Of a stretch of DNA of 64,000 nt, positions 1 through 9,017 are shown one piece after another. Positions within the stretch are counted from its first letter, which is position 1. Every line of letters begins with the position of its first letter. The DNA comes from Planomonospora sp. ID82291 (GTDB taxonomy: Bacteria; Actinomycetota; Actinomycetes; Streptosporangiales; Streptosporangiaceae): positions 310,001-374,000 of the forward strand of contig NZ_JABTEX010000004.1 in the NCBI RefSeq assembly GCF_015711645.1. The letters are read 5' to 3'. Position numbers and translations under genes: made by a program. The notes under the pieces were generated by a model that saw only the letters and a program-made list of their open reading frames with translations, was not told the DNA's origin and made no database searches.

Positions 1-69
1 CCCCATATCGCGCCGCACGACCCGTTACGCTCCGGTCATTCCCCCGACAACCGATCCCCTGGAGATTCC

Positions 70-837
70 GTGGCCATCGACCTCGTCACCCGGCGCGAAT
101 GGGGTGCTCGTCAGCCGCGCGGTTCGTACACGCAGATCAGCTCCACCAGGGGCGTCAAGGTCCACTACACGGGCGGCCGGGTCGATCCCGGGATCGTCAA
201 CGACCACACCCGGTGCGTGGCCCTGGTGAAATCCATCCAGAACAGCCACATGGATGGAAACGGCTGGATGGACATCGGCTATTCGCTGGTGGTCTGTCCG
301 CATCGGAAGGTGTTCGAAGGGCGGGGGCCCAAGCGCCTGCCCGCGGCGAACGGCTCCGGGCTGAACAACGCCCACTACGCCGTGCTCGGCCTGGTCGGCT
401 CCTCCGGCCTGGTCCAGCCCACCGACAACATCCTGCACGGCATCCTCGACGCCGTCGAGTACCTCCGGGAGCGCGGCGGCGCGGGCCGGGAGATCAAGGG
501 CCACCGTGACGGCTACGCGACCTCCTGCCCCGGCGAGCCGCTCTACGCCTGGGTGCGGCGCGGCGCCCCCCGGCCCGGCGGCGCCCCCGACCCGCCCGAG
601 CCGCACCCCTCGTTCCCCGGCCGGACGCTCAGGTACCCGCCGGTCATGGCCGGCGAGGACGTCCGCGCCTGGCAGCAGCAGATGCGCAAGCGCGGCTGGG
701 CCGTCGAGGTCGACGGCCTGTACGGCGCGCGGTCCCGGGACGCGTGCCGGGCCTTCCAGGAGGAGAAGGGCCTGGCCGTCACCGGCGCGGTCGACCGCCT
801 CACCTGGAACGCGACCTGGCAGGAACCGATCACCTGA
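70..837 (+). CDS. Peptidoglycan recognition / N-acetylmuramoyl-L-alanine amidase with peptidoglycan-binding domain
   Basis: Predicted zinc amidase that cleaves the muramoyl-L-alanine bond of peptidoglycan. The N-terminal PGRP/amidase-2 domain (about residues 8-160) opens with REWGAR and shows the expected zinc and catalytic set: H32 in VHYTGG, the Tyr of DIGYSLVV, H145 in GHRDGY and C153 in TSCPGE. A Pro-rich linker follows, then a PG_binding_1 domain (about 193-250, with VDGLYGARSRDACRAFQ). I see no signal peptide, so it may act in the cytoplasm, leave by another route, or have a start upstream of the window. The GTG at 70 was chosen because GGAG lies 6 bases upstream. It stands alone ahead of mutA. 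Family call is firm; substrate is inferred. Confidence 0.88.
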   Translation: MAIDLVTRREWGARQPRGSYTQISSTRGVKVHYTGGRVDPGIVNDHTRCVALVKSIQNSHMDGNGWMDIGYSLVVCPHRKVFEGRGPKRLPAANGSGLNNAHYAVLGLVGSSGLVQPTDNILHGILDAVEYLRERGGAGREIKGHRDGYATSCPGEPLYAWVRRGAPRPGGAPDPPEPHPSFPGRTLRYPPVMAGEDVRAWQQQMRKRGWAVEVDGLYGARSRDACRAFQEEKGLAVTGAVDRLTWNATWQEPIT

Positions 838-1065
838 TCGCCTGATCACTTGATCGCCGCCCGGACCGCCCGGACCGCCCGGTCGCGGGTCGCTCCGCCG
901 CCCGGGCCGGGGCGGCGGGTGGTCCCGCATCGGCCGGCGCGCCCGGCACGACCGGGCCTCCCCACTGCGGGAGCACGCCCCGGCGACTGCTCCGGCGGCT
1001 GCCTGCGGCCGCCGCGCGGACGCGCCCGGTGGGACCCTGAGAGGGCATGGAGGCAAGCGACGGCT

Positions 1066-1071
1066 TACTAT
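1066..1071 (+). promoter_or_regulatory. Candidate -10 element (TACTAT) for leaderless mutA transcript
   Basis: TACTAT lies 7 bases before the mutA ATG, and no Shine-Dalgarno sequence is visible in front of that ATG. A -10 box so close would put the transcript start at or beside the start codon, giving a leaderless mRNA, which is common in actinomycetes. No good -35 hexamer was found, so this is tentative. Confidence 0.3.
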
Positions 1072-1078
1072 CCCCTGC

Positions 1079-3217
1079 ATGACCGTCCCACCTGAGGAGC
1101 TCCGGCCGGCCCTGCGGTCGGCAGCGGACCTCCCGCCGCCCACGCGTGACGAGTGGCGGGAGCTGGCGCTCGGGGTCCTGCGCAAGTCCGGGGTCGAGGC
1201 GTCCTCCCCGGAGGAGGCGCTGGCCTCGACGACCTACGACGGCGTGACCGTCGCGCCCCTGTACGACGCCGCCGACCTGCCCGGCGACCCCGGCCTGCCG
1301 GGAGCCGCCCCCTACCTGCGGGGCCCGCGCCCGGTGCGCGGCGGCTGGGACGTCCGGCAGCGGCACGAGGCCGCCGATCCCGAGGCGGTCCTCGCCGACC
1401 TGGAGAACGGCGTCACCTCCCTCTGGCTCGCCCTGCCCCCCGAGGACCTGCCGCGGGTGCTGGAGCGGGTCCACCTGGAGCTGATCTCGGTCGTCCTGGA
1501 GGCGGGCGAGCGGACCGGCGCGGCGGCCGAGGCGCTGCTGGCGATCGCGGCGCGGCGGGCGGCGGCGGGCTCGGCGGCGCCGGGCCTCACCGGCAACCTC
1601 GGCGCCGACCCCCTGGGGCTGCGCGCCCGCACCGGAAGCACGGCGCGCCCGCGAACCACCCCCGCGGATGGCGGTGCGGAGGGCGGCGCGGAGGGCCCGG
1701 CGGACGCCCGGACGGGTCCCCGGACGGACGCGGCGACGGGCCCCGCGACGGAGGAGGCCGTCGCGCTGGCCCGCCGGTGCGCCGCGGACTTCCCCGGGCT
1801 GCGGGCGCTGGTGGTGGACGCGACGCCGTACCACGACGCGGGCGGGAGCGACGCCGAGGAGCTGGGCTGCTCGCTGGCGACCGGGGTGGCCTACCTGCGG
1901 GCGCTGACCGGCGGCGGGCTGGGCCTGGAGCAGGCGTTCGGGCAGCTGGAGTTCCGCTACGCGGCCACGGCCGACCAGTTCCTCACGGTCGCCAAGTTCC
2001 GCGCCGCCCGGCGCCTATGGGCGCGGGTGGCCGAGGCGTGCGGGGCGGGCCCGGCGCCCGATCCGGCCGACCCGGGGCGTCCGCTGGCCGCGCAGCTGCA
2101 GCACGCGGTGACCTCCTCGGTCATGATGACCGCCCGCGACCCGTGGGTGAACATGCTCCGCACCACCCTGGCCTGCTTCGCCGCCGGGATCGGCGGCGCC
2201 GACGCGGTGACCGTGCAGCCGTTCGACGCCCGGCTGGGCCTGCCGGACGGCTTCGCCCGCCGTATCGCGCGCAACACCCACGCGCTGCTGGTGGAGGAGG
2301 CGCACGTGGCCCGGGTGACCGACCCGGCCGGCGGCTCCTTCTACGTCGAGCGGCTCACCGCCGACCTGGCGGAGCGGGCCTGGGCGTGGTTCCAGGAGAT
2401 CGAGCGCGCCGGCGGCATGGCGCGGGCGCTGGAGTCCGGCCTGGTCGCCGACCGGCTGGCCGTCACCCGGGAGCGGCGCGCGGCGAACATCGCCCGCCGC
2501 CGGGACCCGATCACCGGGGTCAGCGAGTTCCCGAACCTGGACGAGCGGCTCCCGCGGCGACCGCCCCGGCCCGCCGCGCCCGGAACGTGCGGCGCAGCCG
2601 TCCCCGGGACGGCCGGTGCCGCCGCGCCTGCCGCATCCGGGGCGGCCGAGCCCGGGACGACCGCCCCGGCCGGCGCCGTCGCCGCCGGGGGGCTGCCGGT
2701 CGTGTACCGCGCCGGGGAGTTCGAGGCGCTGCGCGACCTGGCCGACGCCCAGCCGGTCCGCCCGGTCGTCTTCCTGGCCACGATCGGCCCGGTGGCCGCG
2801 TACACCGCGCGCGCCTCGTTCGCCGCCAACCTGTTCCAGGCGGGCGGCCTGGCCACCGTCGCCTGCGGGCCGCTGACCGACCCCGGCGAGATCGCCGCCG
2901 CGTTCACCGCGAGCGGCGCGCGGATCGCCTGCCTGTGCTCCAGCGACCGGCTGTACGGCGAGCACGCCGAGGCGGTCGCCGCCGCGCTGGCCGGGGCGGG
3001 GGCGGCGCGGATCCGGCTGGCCGGCCGGGGCTCCTACCCGAACGTGGACGGCACCGTGTACGCCGGGTGCGACGCCCTGGCCGTCCTCCGCGAGACCTTC
3101 GACGACCTGGGGGTGGGCCGGGCCGCCGACGGCGGTCCGGCGGGCTCCGGCGCCCCGGACCCGGCCGCCGGCGGCGCCCCCGCGGCGGTCCCCGACGAGC
3201 AGGGAGAGGCCCGATGA
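1079..3217 (+). CDS. mutA: Methylmalonyl-CoA mutase small subunit
   Basis: Non-catalytic partner of MutB in the adenosylcobalamin-dependent interconversion of (R)-methylmalonyl-CoA and succinyl-CoA. The N-terminal part aligns by eye with the mutase TIM-barrel domain ([48 protein letters not shown]). The C-terminal flavodoxin-like domain lacks the DxHxxG cobalamin-ligand motif, as expected for the small subunit. At 712 residues it is longer than the usual roughly 620, because of two Ala/Gly/Pro/Thr-rich stretches (near residues 185-225 and 495-540). No ribosome-binding site is visible at the ATG. It is followed by mutB with a 4-base ATGA overlap, consistent with equimolar translation of the heterodimer. 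Confidence 0.9.
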   Translation: MTVPPEELRPALRSAADLPPPTRDEWRELALGVLRKSGVEASSPEEALASTTYDGVTVAPLYDAADLPGDPGLPGAAPYLRGPRPVRGGWDVRQRHEAADPEAVLADLENGVTSLWLALPPEDLPRVLERVHLELISVVLEAGERTGAAAEALLAIAARRAAAGSAAPGLTGNLGADPLGLRARTGSTARPRTTPADGGAEGGAEGPADARTGPRTDAATGPATEEAVALARRCAADFPGLRALVVDATPYHDAGGSDAEELGCSLATGVAYLRALTGGGLGLEQAFGQLEFRYAATADQFLTVAKFRAARRLWARVAEACGAGPAPDPADPGRPLAAQLQHAVTSSVMMTARDPWVNMLRTTLACFAAGIGGADAVTVQPFDARLGLPDGFARRIARNTHALLVEEAHVARVTDPAGGSFYVERLTADLAERAWAWFQEIERAGGMARALESGLVADRLAVTRERRAANIARRRDPITGVSEFPNLDERLPRRPPRPAAPGTCGAAVPGTAGAAAPAASGAAEPGTTAPAGAVAAGGLPVVYRAGEFEALRDLADAQPVRPVVFLATIGPVAAYTARASFAANLFQAGGLATVACGPLTDPGEIAAAFTASGARIACLCSSDRLYGEHAEAVAAALAGAGAARIRLAGRGSYPNVDGTVYAGCDALAVLRETFDDLGVGRAADGGPAGSGAPDPAAGGAPAAVPDEQGEAR

Positions 3218-5448
3218 CGATTCCCGACTTCTCGACGATCGCCCTGACGGGCGGGGCCGCGGCGCGGGGCGGAGCCCCGGACGGGAGCCCGGCCGAGGGT
3301 CCGGCCGAGGGCGCGGCCGGCGGGCCGGACCCGGCCGCCTGGGCGCAGGCCGTACGGCGGGCGACCGGGCGGGCGCCCGCCGACCTGGTGTGGCAGACCC
3401 CGGAGGGCATCGCGGTCAAGCCGCTCTACACCGCCGCCGACACCGCCGGCCTGGACTTCCCGCACACCTATCCGGGGATCGCGCCGTACCTGCGCGGGCC
3501 GTACCCGACGATGTACGTCAACCAGCCGTGGACCATCCGGCAGTACGCCGGGTTCTCCACCGCCGAGGAGTCCAACGCCTTCTACCGGCGCAACCTGGCC
3601 GCCGGGCAGAAGGGCCTGTCGGTCGCCTTCGACCTGGCCACCCACCGCGGCTACGACTCCGACCATCCGCGGGTGGCCGGCGACGTCGGCATGGCGGGCG
3701 TGGCGATCGACTCGATCTACGACATGCGGCAGCTGTTCGACGGGATCCCGCTGGACCGGATGAGCGTGTCGATGACCATGAACGGCGCGGTGCTGCCGGT
3801 CCTGGCGCTGTACATCGTGGCCGCCGAGGAGCAGGGGGTGGAGCCGGAGCAGCTGGCCGGGACCATCCAGAACGACATCCTCAAGGAGTTCATGGTCCGC
3901 AACACCTACATCTACCCGCCGGCGCCGTCGATGCGGATCATCTCCGACATCTTCGCCTACACCAGCGAGAGGATGCCGAAGTTCAACTCGATCTCGATCT
4001 CCGGCTACCACATCCAGGAGGCCGGGGCCACCTGCGACCTGGAGCTGGCCTACACCCTGGCCGACGGCGTGGAGTACCTGCGCGCCGGGGTGGCGGCCGG
4101 GCTGGACGTCGACCGGTTCGCGCCGCGGCTGTCCTTCTTCTGGTGCATCGGCATGAACTTCTTCATGGAGGTCGCCAAGCTCCGGGCCGCCCGGCTGCTG
4201 TGGGCGCGGCTGGTGGAGGGCTTCGGCGCGAAGAACCCCAAGTCGCTGTCCCTGCGCACCCACGCGCAGACCTCGGGCTGGTCGCTGACCGCCCAGGACG
4301 TGTTCAACAACGTCGTGCGCACCTGCGTGGAGGCGATGGCCGCCACCCAGGGCCACACCCAGTCGCTGCACACCAACGCGCTGGACGAGGCGCTGGCCCT
4401 GCCGAGCGACTTCTCCGCGCGGATCGCCCGCAACACCCAGCTGCTGCTGCAGCAGGAGTCGGGCACCTGCCGGGTGATCGACCCGTGGGGCGGCTCCTAC
4501 TACGTCGAGCGGCTCACCCACGAGCTGGCCGAGCGGGCGTGGGGGCACATCCGGGAGGTCGAGGAGGCCGGGGGGATGGCGAAGGCGATCGACGCCGGGC
4601 TGCCCAAGCTCCGCATCGAGGAGGCCGCGGCCCGCACCCAGGCGCGCATCGACTCCGGGCGGCAGCCGGTCATCGGCGTCAACACCTACCGCCCGGACGC
4701 CGACGAGCCGATCGAGGTGCTCAAGGTCGACAACACCGCCGTGCGCGCCAGCCAGCTGGACAAGCTGCGCCGGCTGCGCGCCGAGCGCGACCCGCGGGCG
4801 GTGGAGGACGCGCTCGCCGCGTTGACGGCGGGCGCGGCCGGGGACGCCAACCTGCTGGAGCTGGCCGTGCGGGCGGCGCGGGCCAAGGCGACGGTCGGGG
4901 AGATCTCCGACGCGCTGGAGAAGGTGTTCGGCCGCCACGCCGGGCAGGTCCGCACGATCTCCGGGGTGTACCGCGAGGAGGTGGGTTCCGGCGTGGAGGC
5001 CGTGCGGGCCGCGTGCGCCGCGTTCGCGAAGGCGGAGGGGCGCCGGCCGCGCATCCTGGTCGCCAAGATGGGCCAGGACGGCCACGACCGCGGGCAGAAG
5101 GTGATCGCCACCGCGTTCGCCGACCTCGGCTTCGACGTGGACGTCGGCCCGCTGTTCCAGACGCCCGAGGAGGTCGCCCGGCAGGCGGTCGAGGCCGACG
5201 TGCACGTGGTCGGCGTCTCCTCGCTGGCGGCAGGGCACCTGACGCTGGTGCCCGCGCTGCGGGCGGCCCTGGCGGAGCTGGACGCCGCCGACGTCATGAT
5301 CGTGGTCGGAGGCGTCATCCCGCCCGGCGACGTCGACGAGCTGCGGGCCGCCGGCGCCTCGGCGGTCTTCCCGCCGGGCACCGTCATCGCCGACGCCGCG
5401 CTGACCCTGCTGGAGGACCTGTCGGCCCGGCTCGGCCATGCGTCTTGA
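3214..5448 (+). CDS. mutB: Methylmalonyl-CoA mutase large (catalytic) subunit
   Basis: Catalytic subunit of methylmalonyl-CoA mutase, 744 residues, the usual length. The TIM-barrel domain includes [34 protein letters not shown] and [19 protein letters not shown]. The C-terminal B12 domain carries GQDGHDRG (about residues 620-627), whose His is the lower-axial cobalt ligand in the base-off/His-on family. The ATG at 3214 overlaps the mutA stop by 4 bases, with GGGAGAGG (3202-3209) as ribosome-binding site inside mutA. The end overlaps meaB by 11 bases. Likely works in propionate, odd-chain and branched-chain catabolism, or supplies methylmalonyl-CoA extender units. Confidence 0.96.
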   Translation: MTIPDFSTIALTGGAAARGGAPDGSPAEGPAEGAAGGPDPAAWAQAVRRATGRAPADLVWQTPEGIAVKPLYTAADTAGLDFPHTYPGIAPYLRGPYPTMYVNQPWTIRQYAGFSTAEESNAFYRRNLAAGQKGLSVAFDLATHRGYDSDHPRVAGDVGMAGVAIDSIYDMRQLFDGIPLDRMSVSMTMNGAVLPVLALYIVAAEEQGVEPEQLAGTIQNDILKEFMVRNTYIYPPAPSMRIISDIFAYTSERMPKFNSISISGYHIQEAGATCDLELAYTLADGVEYLRAGVAAGLDVDRFAPRLSFFWCIGMNFFMEVAKLRAARLLWARLVEGFGAKNPKSLSLRTHAQTSGWSLTAQDVFNNVVRTCVEAMAATQGHTQSLHTNALDEALALPSDFSARIARNTQLLLQQESGTCRVIDPWGGSYYVERLTHELAERAWGHIREVEEAGGMAKAIDAGLPKLRIEEAAARTQARIDSGRQPVIGVNTYRPDADEPIEVLKVDNTAVRASQLDKLRRLRAERDPRAVEDALAALTAGAAGDANLLELAVRAARAKATVGEISDALEKVFGRHAGQVRTISGVYREEVGSGVEAVRAACAAFAKAEGRRPRILVAKMGQDGHDRGQKVIATAFADLGFDVDVGPLFQTPEEVARQAVEADVHVVGVSSLAAGHLTLVPALRAALAELDAADVMIVVGGVIPPGDVDELRAAGASAVFPPGTVIADAALTLLEDLSARLGHAS

Positions 5449-6415
5449 CGACTACCTCCACGGGGTGCGGTCCGGCTCGCGGCGCTGGATCGGCCGGGCC
5501 GTCACCCTCGTGGAGTCCACCCGGGCCGATCACCGGGAGCTGGCGCAGCGGCTGCTGGTCGAGCTGACGCCGCTGGCCGGCAAGGCCCGCAGGATCGGCG
5601 TCTCCGGGGTGCCCGGCGTCGGCAAGTCCACCTTCATCGACGCGCTCGGCACCCATCTGACCGGGCGGGGCCACCGGGTGGCGGTGCTCGCCGTCGACCC
5701 GTCGTCCACCCGGACCGGCGGGAGCGTGCTCGGCGACAAGACGCGGATGGCCCGGCTGGCCGCCGACGAGAACGCCTTCATCCGCCCCTCGCCGACCTCC
5801 GGGACGCTGGGCGGGGTGGCCAAGGCGACCCGCGAGGCCATGGTCGTCGTGGAGGCGGCCGGCTACGACGTCGTGCTCGTGGAGACCGTGGGCGTCGGCC
5901 AGTCGGAGACCGCCGTGGCCGACATGGTGGACACCTTCCTGCTGCTGGCGCTCGCCAGGACCGGGGATGGGCTCCAGGGGATCAAGAAGGGCGTGCTGGA
6001 GCTGGCCGACGTGATCGCGGTCAACAAGGCCGACGGCCCGCACGAGCAGGACGCCCGCAGGGCCGCCCGGGAACTGGCCGGGGCGCTGCGGCTGCTCCGC
6101 TCCGAGCGCGCGGTCCCCGTGCTGACCTGCAGCGGGCTGACCGGGGCCGGTCTGGAGGAGCTCTGGCGGCGGCTGGCCGTCCACCGGGACGCCCTGGAGG
6201 CGTCGGGGGAGCTCGCCGACCGGCGGCGGCGCCAGCAGGTCGGCTGGACGTGGGCCCTGGTCACCGACCGCCTCCTGCGGAGGCTGCACGACCACCCGGG
6301 CGTGTCGGCCGTCGCGGGGGAGGTCGAGCGCGCGGTCCTGGACGGCTCCCTCACCCCGGCGCTGGCCGCCGACCGCATCCTGGAGGCCTTCGCCCAGGAC
6401 GGTCCCCGGCCCTGA
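5438..6415 (+). CDS. meaB: Methylmalonyl-CoA mutase-associated GTPase MeaB
   Basis: G3E-family P-loop GTPase that gates cofactor loading and protects methylmalonyl-CoA mutase from inactivation. Walker A is GVPGVGKST (about residues 56-64). [24 protein letters not shown] and [12 protein letters not shown] are hallmark MeaB/ArgK stretches, and NKAD is the guanine-specificity motif. Its 325 residues match the family. The ATG at 5438 lies 11 bases inside the end of mutB, so the three genes form one translationally coupled operon. The ArgK name used in older databases is the same family; the position next to mutB settles the role. Confidence 0.94.
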   Translation: MRLDDYLHGVRSGSRRWIGRAVTLVESTRADHRELAQRLLVELTPLAGKARRIGVSGVPGVGKSTFIDALGTHLTGRGHRVAVLAVDPSSTRTGGSVLGDKTRMARLAADENAFIRPSPTSGTLGGVAKATREAMVVVEAAGYDVVLVETVGVGQSETAVADMVDTFLLLALARTGDGLQGIKKGVLELADVIAVNKADGPHEQDARRAARELAGALRLLRSERAVPVLTCSGLTGAGLEELWRRLAVHRDALEASGELADRRRRQQVGWTWALVTDRLLRRLHDHPGVSAVAGEVERAVLDGSLTPALAADRILEAFAQDGPRP

Positions 6416-6762
6416 CCGTGGAAGGATCGTCACTTTCCGTGACGTCCGGGGGCCGGGGCCGGCCGTCAATTAAGGCGCTTCCGTTAATTCGTGGTTAACG
6501 CCGTGGTTCTCCCTGTCGGTTGAGATTTCTGGGCGGATGCGAACTTGATCAACCGTAGTCGATCATGTGATACTTCGTCCCGAGAATTACGAATGTCGTG
6601 ATGTGGTCCGCTGTGAATGTGTAGCCTCCGGAAGAAGGAGGACGGCGAGCCGGGGCCGGCCGATCCGTGTCCGACCGCCGACCGCCGGGCGCCGTCTGCG
6701 CACCTGATGTCGCCGTGCCGCCGCGCACCGCGGATCCTCGTCGCGCAGGTGGGAGACAGGCA
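6416..6762. other. Intergenic region upstream of the terpene gene set
   Basis: A gene-free stretch of about 350 bases that is clearly richer in A/T than its neighbours between about 6465 and 6620. It contains an ATTAA/TTAAT inverted pair (around 6467-6490) and TTGATCAA followed by TCGATCATG. It separates meaB from the P450 and probably holds the promoter of the P450-cyclase operon. No convincing coding sequence was seen. Confidence 0.5.
6545..6573 (+). promoter_or_regulatory. Candidate promoter (TTGATC-N17-TGATAC) for the terpene operon
   Basis: TTGATC at 6545-6550 and TGATAC at 6568-6573 are 17 bases apart, a plausible housekeeping-sigma promoter. It lies in the A/T-rich block and would give a leader of about 180 bases before the preferred GTG start of the P450. 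Confidence 0.35.
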
Positions 6763-8133
6763 GTGCCGATCGATGTGGACGCCGGGCCTTCCCGGCGGGT
6801 GAGGTCCGTTCCGATGCGCCGGGCGCTGCCGAGGCTGGTGCGCGACCCGGTGAGCGCGCTGGCGGAGTTCGCGCGGGAGGCCGGGGGAGAGGTCGTCCGG
6901 CTGGACCTGGGGCCGTTCCGGCCGTACCTGGTCACCCATCCTGACCACGTCCAGCAGGTGCTCCGCACGGAGTGGACGAACTACCAGCGGGAGGGCGTGT
7001 TCTGGAAGCCTCTGGGGCGCATGCTCGGCAGCAGCATCCTCGGTGAGGGCGAGCCCTGGACGTCCAGCAGGAAGGCGCTGCAGCCGCTGTTCACCTCCCG
7101 GTACGTCGCCCGGATCGCCGACGAGATGGCCGCGACGATCAACGAGCGGGTCGGGGAGCTGGCCGGGTACGCCCGCGCCGGCCGGCCGATCGACGCCGCC
7201 CGGGAGATGAAGGACATCGTCAACCAGGCCGTCGTCCGGGTGCTCTTCGGAGACAAGATCAGCCGGGCGGACGGAGAGCGCCTCGCCCCCGCCTACGACA
7301 CCGCGGCGGGTTCGATCGGCCTCCGGCTGCTCATGCCGTTCATCCCGTACGCGGTGCGCGTGCCCGGCGACCGCGCCTTCATGGAGGCCGTCAAGACGGT
7401 CGACGACGTGGTCTTCCCCCTGATCCGCGCGGCGCGGGCCGATCCCGGTGACGGGACGGACGTCATCTCCGCCCTGTGCCGGAACCGCGGGGAGGAGGTC
7501 GGCGACCGGCAGATCCGCGACGACCTGGTCAGCGTGTACGGCGCGGCGTCGGAGACCACGGCGATGACCCTCACCTGGCTGTGGCCGCTGCTGGACGCCC
7601 ACCCGGAGGTGGCGGCGAGGCTGCGCGGGGAGATCGAGAGCGTGGTCGGCCCGGACCCCGTCGCGCCGGAGCACGTCCCCGGACTGGGCTACACGCGGAT
7701 GGTCCTGCAGGAGCTCATGCGGCTGTACCCGGCGGGCTGGATCTTCCCGCGGATGGCGATGGAGGACGGGGTGATCGGCGGAGTGCGGATCAAGGCGGGC
7801 TCACAGCTGCTGATCACCCCCTACGCCACCCACCGGCTGGACGCGTTCTGGGAGCGGCCGCTGGAGTTCGACCCCGACCGGTTCCTGCCGGAGAGGCAGG
7901 AGCGCCGGCACCGGTACGCCTACTTCCCCTTCGGCGGCGGCCCGCACCAGTGCCTGGGACAGCACCTGTTCTACGTCGAGGCGCCCCTGCTGGTGGCCGC
8001 CATCCTGAGCCGGTTCCGCACCGCCGTGCGGAGCCCGGGGCCGTTCACCCCCGCCCGGAGCGCGTCCCTGCGCCCCGAGCAGAAGATCGAGCTGGACCTG
8101 ACCGAGGTCGTCTCCGCCCGGGGAGGCGCGTGA
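6763..8133 (+). CDS. Cytochrome P450, first gene of terpenoid operon
   Basis: Haem-thiolate monooxygenase, about 456 residues. The I-helix oxygen-activation motif is GAASETTAMT, the K-helix ExxR is ELMRL, and the haem loop FPFGGGPHQCLG places the ligand at C397. The GTG at 6763 is preferred because GGGAGA sits 8-12 bases upstream; an in-frame GTG at 6667 would add 32 residues with no ribosome-binding site. The stop overlaps the next ATG (TGATG), so it is translationally coupled to the terpene synthase-like gene. Inferred to oxidise the product of the two downstream cyclases; no redox partner gene is adjacent. CYP family cannot be assigned by eye. Confidence 0.9.
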   Translation: MPIDVDAGPSRRVRSVPMRRALPRLVRDPVSALAEFAREAGGEVVRLDLGPFRPYLVTHPDHVQQVLRTEWTNYQREGVFWKPLGRMLGSSILGEGEPWTSSRKALQPLFTSRYVARIADEMAATINERVGELAGYARAGRPIDAAREMKDIVNQAVVRVLFGDKISRADGERLAPAYDTAAGSIGLRLLMPFIPYAVRVPGDRAFMEAVKTVDDVVFPLIRAARADPGDGTDVISALCRNRGEEVGDRQIRDDLVSVYGAASETTAMTLTWLWPLLDAHPEVAARLRGEIESVVGPDPVAPEHVPGLGYTRMVLQELMRLYPAGWIFPRMAMEDGVIGGVRIKAGSQLLITPYATHRLDAFWERPLEFDPDRFLPERQERRHRYAYFPFGGGPHQCLGQHLFYVEAPLLVAAILSRFRTAVRSPGPFTPARSASLRPEQKIELDLTEVVSARGGA

Positions 8134-9017
8134 TGGCGGCCCGTTCCGGCCCCGGGGACCGGGTGGCGGCGGTGGAGAGCGGGGCGGTCTGCGCCGTCGC
8201 GGGGCGCTCCCAGCGGGAGATGCGCGAATGGGCGCAGGCGTATCCGGACCTGTTCTCCGCCAAGCCGTTCGACGCCGCCCTGTACAGCACGCTCTCGCTC
8301 GCCATGGCCTTCAGCGGGCCGTGGCTCACCGCCGAGCAGCTGCGCATGGCCAACAAGGCCACCCTGTGGGCGTTCGGGCTGGACTGGCTCGTCGACTACG
8401 TCGCGGCCTCGCCGCAGGAGGCCGAGGAGATCGCCCGGCGGTGCCGGGAGGTCGCCGGCGGGGCTCCGCCGGCCGACGGCGACGACCTGGCCCGCATGCT
8501 CGCCGACATCCGGGACGAGCTCGCCTCCCGCCCCGCCTTCGCCGAGCTCGGGCCGGTCTGGCGGGACGAGCTGGAGCGCATGCTGGACGGGATGCTCACC
8601 GAGTGGCGCTGGAAGGCGGGCAAGTCCGTCCCGACGTTCGAGGAGTATCTCGGCAACGCCGACAACCTCGGTTTCTCCTTCGTCTTCGCCGCCCACTGGA
8701 TCCACGTCTCGGACGGGGGGCCGGTGGCGGACGCCGACCGGGTGCGGGAGGCGGGCCACGCCGTGCAGCGGGTCATCCGCCTCCTCAACGACCTGGGCAC
8801 CTACGAGCGGGACGTCGCCTGGGGCGACCTCAACGCCCTGCTGCTCGACGTGGACCGCGCCGAGGTGGAGCGGCGGGTCGCCGCGCTCGCGGCCCGGAGC
8901 CGGGAACTGATCGGGCCGCTGCGGGACGCCCAGCCGGGACTGGCGGGCTACCTGGAGCGGCAGATGGACTTCTGCGCCGGGTTCTACCGGGTGGGCGACT
9001 ACTGGGGGACCCTGTGA
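8133..9017 (+). CDS. Class I terpene synthase-like protein
   Basis: A 294-residue all-alpha protein resembling bacterial class I terpene synthases, which ionise a prenyl diphosphate with three Mg2+. The second metal motif is clear: NDLGTYERD (N219, D220, T223, D227), fitting ND-x-x-(S/T)-x-x-x-(E/D). The first, Asp-rich motif is atypical: FGLDWLVDY (D84, D88), where the second Asp of DDxxD is Trp. The C-terminus (FYRVGDYW) resembles the usual R-Y end. GGGAGG lies 6-12 bases before the ATG. It lies between a P450 and a class II cyclase, so a diterpene diphosphate such as a copalyl- or halimadienyl-type intermediate is the inferred substrate. Confidence 0.72.
   Translation: MAARSGPGDRVAAVESGAVCAVAGRSQREMREWAQAYPDLFSAKPFDAALYSTLSLAMAFSGPWLTAEQLRMANKATLWAFGLDWLVDYVAASPQEAEEIARRCREVAGGAPPADGDDLARMLADIRDELASRPAFAELGPVWRDELERMLDGMLTEWRWKAGKSVPTFEEYLGNADNLGFSFVFAAHWIHVSDGGPVADADRVREAGHAVQRVIRLLNDLGTYERDVAWGDLNALLLDVDRAEVERRVAALAARSRELIGPLRDAQPGLAGYLERQMDFCAGFYRVGDYWGTL

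Noticed and set aside
838-1078. CTGATC and CCGGACCGC short repeats after the amidase gene, considered as an attachment site
   Set aside because: No integrase, tRNA gene or matching second copy in the window.
25-1185. Long minus-strand open frame across the amidase gene
   Set aside because: Arg/Gly/Ala-rich with no domain; it is the antisense shadow of a clear plus-strand gene in high-GC DNA.
3034-5439. 800-codon minus-strand frame opposite mutB
   Set aside because: Antisense shadow of mutB, whose motifs are unmistakable.
6667-6762. Upstream GTG start for the first P450
   Set aside because: No ribosome-binding site and an atypical Arg/Pro lead; GTG 6763 has GGGAGA at good spacing.
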